Below, piece after piece: positions 59,110-64,000 of a stretch of 64,000 nucleotides of DNA; position 1 is the first letter of the stretch, and every line of letters begins with the position of its first letter. The notes under the pieces were generated by a model that had not been told where the DNA came from, made no database searches, and saw nothing but the letters and a program-made list of their open reading frames with translations. Source of the stretch: JANJTB01 sp032027125. GTDB lineage: Bacteria; Bacteroidota; Ignavibacteria; Kapaibacteriales; UBA2268. Both the position numbers and the translations under genes were made by a program. The DNA lies in NCBI GenBank assembly GCA_032027125.1, contig JAVSMQ010000001.1:2606568-2670567 (forward strand). Reading direction: 5' to 3'.

Positions 59110-60552
59110 TCAAAGAGTCGGCTCGTTGCTGACGGGTTCCTTGCCGATAAGTGTTTTGAGTTCTGAAATTCTGACAATCTTAAATGCAAGTATTAAACTG
59201 AAAAATATTATAATGCTGATTATGGTTGAAAAATAAACATTAAGTCCAAATTCAAAGATATAATGCCCGATTATAAATGACGGTAATCCAATTAGTACTA
59301 CTGTTATAATTTTTGTCAAATATATAGTTTTCTGCTCTCTGTAGAATATAAATGCTGCGACTGCAAGAACTGCAAATTCACATGCTATTCCTGCAATTGC
59401 GGCTCCATAGTATCCGTATTCCGGTATTAAGAAAATACTGAAAATTATGCAGGCTGTCAGCCCGGCAATGTTTGCAAAGATTACAAGTTTTTCTTTTTTC
59501 CACGCCAATAAAGGACTAAAAAAACTAATACTTATATATTGTATTAAAATTGTTGCCGACAGGAATTTCAGTATTCCGTTTGTAGAAGAATATTTCTTAC
59601 CTAATATTGCAACAATTGGTTCAGAAAAAGTAAATAACGTAAAGGATATTGCTACTCCCACTATCAGGCTCATTAAAAGAAACTTTGATACAATACTGTT
59701 TCGTTCTTCAAATGTATCTATTCTTGAAAATTTAGGGAAAAAAGCTCCCTGTAAAACTACAGACGGAATAAGACCGAAAATTATCACCTGCAAGGCAGCA
59801 CCATAAATTCCTGTTTGGACATCACCCTTGAAATAGGACAATATTTGTACACTTATACTGTTATACAATTGGACAATCAGAAATAATGCACCGACACTAA
59901 AAGATTGTATTAAGATATTTCTGCAGAGCTTGAAATCAAGTGTAAATTTGAATTTGCCTTCAGTCTTAACATAATAAAACAACATCCATACAGAGTTTAG
60001 AAATGTTGAAATGACAATTATCCAGATTGCAATCAGCAAATCATCTTTATCTCTTACAAATAATAAAATTCCTACAAGATTTAATGTATTTATTAATACA
60101 CTCCGAATAGCGTTAATATACATTCTTTCGATAGCCTGAAATACCCAGTAAATATGAATGGCGTTCCCAAATATCAAAAGCCCGTAAACGTATATTACGA
60201 GTCGGGTTTTATAATCAATTGAGTCATTTAGGTGCAGTGTTTCCAGTATAATAATCAGAATTAAATATCCCAATACTGCTATTGATAAACGTATAGCTAA
60301 AATTGAACTGACATAATTATGTATTTGTTTTCTGTCTTTAACAACTTCCCTGATACCGACAAGGTCGAAACCCAACCAAATAAATATTAAGATATATGAG
60401 ATATAAGATTTTGCTACGGTATAAATTCCATTGTTTTCAGGTCCGATAATTCTCATCAAATATATAGTATATATCATTGCAAACCCTTTCGCTGCGTATT
60501 CTGCCACAGAAAGGGAAAATATATTTTTTAGAATTTGCTTGCCGTCACTCAT
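59110..60552 (-). CDS. Oligosaccharide flippase (Wzx/MVF-MATE type)
   Basis: The 480-residue protein has about 14 transmembrane helices and the N-terminus typical of Wzx-type flippases (ILKNIFSLSVAEYAAKGFAMIYTIYLMRIIGPENNGIYTVAKSY). Such proteins move lipid-linked oligosaccharides across the inner membrane for O-antigen, capsule or exopolysaccharide. The ATG directly follows the stop of the GH57 gene (TAA-ATG), so the two are translated from one mRNA. The substrate is not readable. Confidence 0.88.
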   Translation of the reverse strand: MSDGKQILKNIFSLSVAEYAAKGFAMIYTIYLMRIIGPENNGIYTVAKSYISYILIFIWLGFDLVGIREVVKDRKQIHNYVSSILAIRLSIAVLGYLILIIILETLHLNDSIDYKTRLVIYVYGLLIFGNAIHIYWVFQAIERMYINAIRSVLINTLNLVGILLFVRDKDDLLIAIWIIVISTFLNSVWMLFYYVKTEGKFKFTLDFKLCRNILIQSFSVGALFLIVQLYNSISVQILSYFKGDVQTGIYGAALQVIIFGLIPSVVLQGAFFPKFSRIDTFEERNSIVSKFLLMSLIVGVAISFTLFTFSEPIVAILGKKYSSTNGILKFLSATILIQYISISFFSPLLAWKKEKLVIFANIAGLTACIIFSIFLIPEYGYYGAAIAGIACEFAVLAVAAFIFYREQKTIYLTKIITVVLIGLPSFIIGHYIFEFGLNVYFSTIISIIIFFSLILAFKIVRISELKTLIGKEPVSNEPTL

Positions 60553-62280
60553 TTATTTGTACAGGTCATCCCACCACTGTAACTTAAGTTCAGGGAAAAT
60601 TGAATTACGCTTTCCTGTTTCTTCAAGATATTTTTTATCATCTGACAAAATAGGGGAGCCGTCTGAATATTTTTCAATCATATCGCAAAGTCTGTTAAAA
60701 TCAGAATGGTGATATGTAAATCTTTGTTCGGCATAATCCCTTGCTGACTCGGTAAATATTAAGAATTGCCAGTCAGAACTCTGTTCAAGCATTAATTCTC
60801 TCAAAGCCTGAAGTGCGAATCTATTTTGAACCGGATTGAGTTTGTCAACCGGATATTTTTGGAAAATATTATTGAGTCTCAATTCATCATTATAAATACA
60901 TTCCCATGTCCATGTATTTTCATCATTAGACCATACATCATGATTATTATTTACACCCCACGAACCTTCAGGTATAGATACAACTTCTTTAGGGTTAACA
61001 ATCATTAGCTGCTCGGAGGCTTTTACAGCATGAACATAAGGAGAATCATGAAGTCCTTTCAGCACAGCTTTGATAAATTGAGGTCCCTCGAACCACCAAT
61101 GCCCGAAAAGCTCTGTATCAAAAGGTGTACAGACTGTACTAAGTTTACCGGTTAAATGATGATAATGATTACTGGTATTTTCAACATGATGAATAAAGTG
61201 CATCGCCTGTTTATCTGCCTTGTCATAAGTCCAGTCAGGGTGATACAGGGTTTTGTACATCATATCAGCCTTACTGTCGGTAACTCTCCAGTATCTCAGC
61301 CACGAATTTACATGTTTTTTATGAAAATCCAGATAATCAGGTTCGCCCGGATAGCCTGCTTCACCGCTCCATACCTGCATAGAAATATCACCGTGTCTTG
61401 AATATACCGCTGCCGTTCCATATTCTGTTTTATAACTTGAACTGACATTGTAAATTCTAAGCGGTGATTTATCAAAATTACCCATCTCATGTCTGTAGCT
61501 GTCTGAATTGACACTTACAAAATTCTGTTTCTCATCATCTGTAAATACTCCAAGCGGATTTATCCTCTTTATAATATCTTCATCAGTAACAAAATATTTG
61601 ATTCCATGAGCAGCTAAAATCTGTTCAACTCCGGTACGGAGTTTTTTGGAATGAAATGGTTCGACAGGTATATATGTATGCCACTCATAAGACGGGCGGT
61701 AAGCACATTCAGGCAGCCAGCACCCGCGGGGTTCACGACCGAAATGCTTCTTATAGTTTTCGACTGCTGCTTTAATCTGCAGATTGACACTCTTATCGTA
61801 TCCAAGAAGGGGGAGATAGCCGTGAGTAGCACCGCAAGTCATAATCTCAATTGCGTTATCGTCCTGCAGGTCTTTTAAGCCTTTTATAATTGATGAATCA
61901 TATTTATTCAGGAATTCATCCTTTCTTGCCGAGAACCAATCTTCCCAATACGTTGTAAGCCAGATATGGTGGGCATCATAACCCCAGTTTGTAAAATCTT
62001 CTCTATCACGGCGGGCAGCAGCAATCATTTTGTCACAATATATTACGAACTCTTTTTTGAAGTCCGGATGCTCGAGTTGTTCGCATAGAACAGGAGAAAT
62101 ATCGAGAGTAACATTCGGCTTGATTCCCTTACCATTCAGGTCGTTAAATACATTGAGCAATGGTATATAGCACTCTGCAACCGCCTCATTCAGCCAGTCA
62201 ACTCCATGAGGAGCAACCCCGTGATGCAAAACCCATGGCAGATGTGTATGCAAAATCAGAACATAATTACCTGAGTGCAT
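60553..62280 (-). CDS. GH57-family 1,4-alpha-glucan branching enzyme
   Basis: The 575-residue protein belongs to the GH57/DUF1957 branching enzymes: N-terminal LILHTHLPWVLHH, the catalytic nucleophile Glu191 in CWLPECAYRP, and the acid/base Asp388 in FDTELFGHWWFEG, both at the family-typical places. It makes alpha-1,6 branches in glycogen-like polymer in the cytoplasm. It is the first gene of an operon with the flippase, an odd pairing, since glycogen is not exported. Length and motifs are complete. Confidence 0.9.
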   Translation of the reverse strand: MHSGNYVLILHTHLPWVLHHGVAPHGVDWLNEAVAECYIPLLNVFNDLNGKGIKPNVTLDISPVLCEQLEHPDFKKEFVIYCDKMIAAARRDREDFTNWGYDAHHIWLTTYWEDWFSARKDEFLNKYDSSIIKGLKDLQDDNAIEIMTCGATHGYLPLLGYDKSVNLQIKAAVENYKKHFGREPRGCWLPECAYRPSYEWHTYIPVEPFHSKKLRTGVEQILAAHGIKYFVTDEDIIKRINPLGVFTDDEKQNFVSVNSDSYRHEMGNFDKSPLRIYNVSSSYKTEYGTAAVYSRHGDISMQVWSGEAGYPGEPDYLDFHKKHVNSWLRYWRVTDSKADMMYKTLYHPDWTYDKADKQAMHFIHHVENTSNHYHHLTGKLSTVCTPFDTELFGHWWFEGPQFIKAVLKGLHDSPYVHAVKASEQLMIVNPKEVVSIPEGSWGVNNNHDVWSNDENTWTWECIYNDELRLNNIFQKYPVDKLNPVQNRFALQALRELMLEQSSDWQFLIFTESARDYAEQRFTYHHSDFNRLCDMIEKYSDGSPILSDDKKYLEETGKRNSIFPELKLQWWDDLYK

Positions 62281-62306
62281 AAGAAAACTCCTGATATAAT
62301 TTATAA

Positions 62307-62633
62307 TTAATTAATTTTGGGATTTCCATTGCCAAAACCGGAATATGAATTCAGTCCGTTATGACCATCAATATTAATTTCTCCGAAAGTATTTTCGAAT
62401 CTGGAAATATTTTCGTTTAATGCACGCAAAAGAAGTTTGGCATGTTGTGGAGTCATTACTATTCTTGCATGAACTTTTGCCTTTGGTACTCCGGGGAGCA
62501 CTCTTGTAAAGTCAACAATAAATTCAGCAGGCGAATGAGAGATAATCGCTAAATTTGAATAAATTCCTTCAGCTTCTTTTTCGCCGAGTTCGATATTTAA
62601 TTGCTGCTGTACCGGTTTGTTTTTGTCTGACAT
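62307..62633 (-). CDS. DUF3467 protein
   Basis: The 108-residue protein has the DUF3467 core (YSNLAIISHSPAEFIVDFTRVLPGVPKAKVHARIVMTPQHAKLLLRALNENISRFE). The function of the family is unknown; genes of this type are frequently found next to rpoC in Bacteroidota. It lies 26 bases before the GH57 gene, downstream of the rpoC terminator. The C-terminal 25 residues are disordered and Gly/Asn-rich. Confidence 0.9.
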   Translation of the reverse strand: MSDKNKPVQQQLNIELGEKEAEGIYSNLAIISHSPAEFIVDFTRVLPGVPKAKVHARIVMTPQHAKLLLRALNENISRFENTFGEINIDGHNGLNSYSGFGNGNPKIN

Positions 62634-62713
62634 TTTTAATAACCTTTAGATATAATTAGTTTTATTATAGATGTATATTTCATATAATTAGTTTAAAATT
62701 TTTATAATAAAAA

Positions 62714-62748
62714 AATAAGCTGTTTCCTGATGAGAGAAACAGCTTATT
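62714..62748 (-). terminator. Intrinsic terminator of rpoC
   Basis: Arms AATAAGCTGTTTC and GAAACAGCTTATT (62714-62726 and 62736-62748) pair perfectly; on the minus strand a T-tract follows. It lies 17 bases past the rpoC stop. Confidence 0.93.
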
Positions 62749-62765
62749 TAATTTAAATAGAGGAA

Positions 62766-64000
62766 CTATACAGAAATATTCTGTGCTTCAAGTTCTTCCT
62801 GAATTTCTTTGGATGCATGCACCAAAGTATCTTTTTCTTTGTCATACGTAGTTTTTCCGAAAATATTACCGACGTCCGAAGTCCAGGACATTTCCTGATA
62901 TGCTCTTAATCCGGTACCGGCAGGAATTAACTGACCGATAATAATATTCTCTTTCAAACCCTGTAAATGGTCAACCTTTGCTGCAACAGAAGCTTCCGAG
63001 AGAACTCTTGTGGTTTCCTGGAAGGATGCTGCCGAAAGCCAGCTTTCTGTTGTAAGCGACGCTTGAGTTATACCAAGAAGAATCGGTTCTGATATAGCAG
63101 GCTGAGCAGGTTCGTATTCAGCAATTCGGAGGTCTTTTTTCTTAAGTTCATTATTGATTTCACGAACTTTACGTTTTTGAGTCAAATAACCTTCGCTGTA
63201 TTTTGAATCTCCCTTCTCAGTAATCACAACCATATTTTTGATTAACAGATTCTCTTCATTGAATTTTTTGCGGTCAACATTATCATTTTCAAGTAATGAT
63301 GAATCGCCTGATTCAACAATTCTAATCTTCTGAAGCATCTGACGAACTATGACTTCAATATGTTTGTCATTAATCTTAACACCCTGCATACGGTAAACTT
63401 CCTGAATTTCGTTTACAAGGTATTCCTGAACTGCATTTGCACCTTTAATTCTCAGGATGTCATGCGGATTAATCGAGCCTTCGGTAAGTCTGTCGCTTGT
63501 ACGTACAAAATCACCTTCCTGAACAAGTATATACCTGCCTGCAGGGACGCTGTACTCAATCTTGGTTTTACCATCCTGCGATGTTACAACTACCACTCTT
63601 TGACCGCGTTTCATCTTCTCAAAACTAATTGTACCGTCAATATCCGAAACAATAGCCGGACTTTGAGGTGAACGTGCTTCGAAAAGTTCGGTAACTCTTG
63701 GCAGACCGCCCGTGATATCACGTGTTCTTCCTAAGTCTCTCGGGATTTTTACAAGTGAAGTACCGACTCCTACCATATCATTATCGTCAACTCTTAGCTG
63801 TGCTCTTGACGGAATATTGTATGATTTCAGTACCATTCCGGCATCGTCAATGATTTCGATGTTAGGCAGTTTGGTTCTGTCTTTCGAATCAATTACAATC
63901 TTCGTAATGTGTCCTGTCTGCTCATCATTTACTTCACGATAAGTAATATTCTGAAGCAGGTCACGGTAACGAATCCTTCCTGAATGTTCAGTTAGGATAG
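62766..64000 (-). CDS. rpoC: RNA polymerase beta-prime subunit, C-terminal part (runs off the window)
   Basis: The last 411 codons are present; the frame stays open to the right edge. The reading ...ILTEHSGRIRYRDLLQN, SKDRTKLPNIEIID, DLGRTRDITGGLPRVTELFEARSP, IVSDIDGTISF, QEYLVNEIQEVYRMQGVKINDKHIEVIVRQML and ILLGITQASLTTESWLSAASFQETTRVLSEA is unmistakable beta-prime. The AASFQETTRVL end of the trigger/jaw region and the LIPAGTGL that follows are complete. Its C-terminus ends EIQEELEAQNISV. Confidence 0.98.
   Translation of the reverse strand, partial: ILTEHSGRIRYRDLLQNITYREVNDEQTGHITKIVIDSKDRTKLPNIEIIDDAGMVLKSYNIPSRAQLRVDDNDMVGVGTSLVKIPRDLGRTRDITGGLPRVTELFEARSPQSPAIVSDIDGTISFEKMKRGQRVVVVTSQDGKTKIEYSVPAGRYILVQEGDFVRTSDRLTEGSINPHDILRIKGANAVQEYLVNEIQEVYRMQGVKINDKHIEVIVRQMLQKIRIVESGDSSLLENDNVDRKKFNEENLLIKNMVVITEKGDSKYSEGYLTQKRKVREINNELKKKDLRIAEYEPAQPAISEPILLGITQASLTTESWLSAASFQETTRVLSEASVAAKVDHLQGLKENIIIGQLIPAGTGLRAYQEMSWTSDVGNIFGKTTYDKEKDTLVHASKEIQEELEAQNISV

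Overview
Organism. The window looks like chromosomal DNA from an AT-rich Gram-negative bacterium of the FCB group, close to Bacteroidota / Ignavibacteria / Kapabacteria-type lineages. Three things point there. Seven secreted proteins end in a type IX secretion (T9SS) C-terminal sorting domain. Many genes have a TAnnTTTG element 30-70 bases before the start, the Bacteroidota-type primary sigma -7 box. The core gene set (mreBCD, pyrBI, rpoC, eno) fits. The species cannot be named from the sequence alone. A run of n bases confined to one insertion sequence suggests a draft or metagenomic consensus in which several copies of that element were collapsed.

Layout. 1-5 kb: the start of a tRNA-dihydrouridine synthase gene, a glycosyltransferase, a methyltransferase and the rod-shape operon mreBCD. 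5-10.6 kb: an accessory patch with a YoeB-type toxin-antitoxin pair, a T9SS-exported Asp-box protein whose tail carries two 33-base palindromes, and a RelE-type toxin gene split by a 2083-bp insertion sequence with a 5-bp target duplication. 10.8-14 kb: an electron-transfer operon (13-haem cytochrome c, Tat-exported four-cluster ferredoxin, NrfD membrane protein). 14-24 kb: T9SS proteins around housekeeping genes (M20 peptidase, trxA, a pterin dehydratase, eno, a phosphohexomutase). 24-33 kb: a second accessory patch with a DNA-methyltransferase remnant, a two-gene ATPase + PD-(D/E)XK nuclease-like operon (the best candidate for an undescribed defence system here), a 927-residue Ig-repeat protein, and an AbiE toxin-antitoxin operon bracketed by two decayed copies of the same gene. 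33-44 kb: a secreted esterase, tRNA-Ser(GCU), an SDR, a TraB/GumN lipoprotein, a 1534-residue TamB/AsmA-like protein and a TMTC-like membrane TPR protein. 44-49 kb: a T9SS-exported multihaem cytochrome, long hairpin repeats, a PIN-domain toxin-antitoxin pair, a T9SS beta-propeller-like protein and rhuM. 49-64 kb: pyrBI, two GT9 glycosyltransferases, a saccharopine-dehydrogenase-type enzyme, purine nucleoside phosphorylase, a six-PAS histidine kinase, a flippase, a GH57 branching enzyme, a DUF3467 protein and the 3' part of rpoC.

How the genes fit together. Envelope and surface biology dominates: cell shape (MreBCD), outer-membrane assembly (TamB-like), polysaccharide making and export (GT4, GT9, flippase) and T9SS cargo. 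Two separate cytochrome loci, one at the inner membrane and one apparently sent to the cell surface, suggest respiratory electron traffic across the envelope. Core genes alternate with short accessory patches of toxin-antitoxin modules, decayed genes, palindromes and one insertion sequence, so the region has been repeatedly invaded and pruned. All functional statements rest on motif reading by eye; no database search was run.
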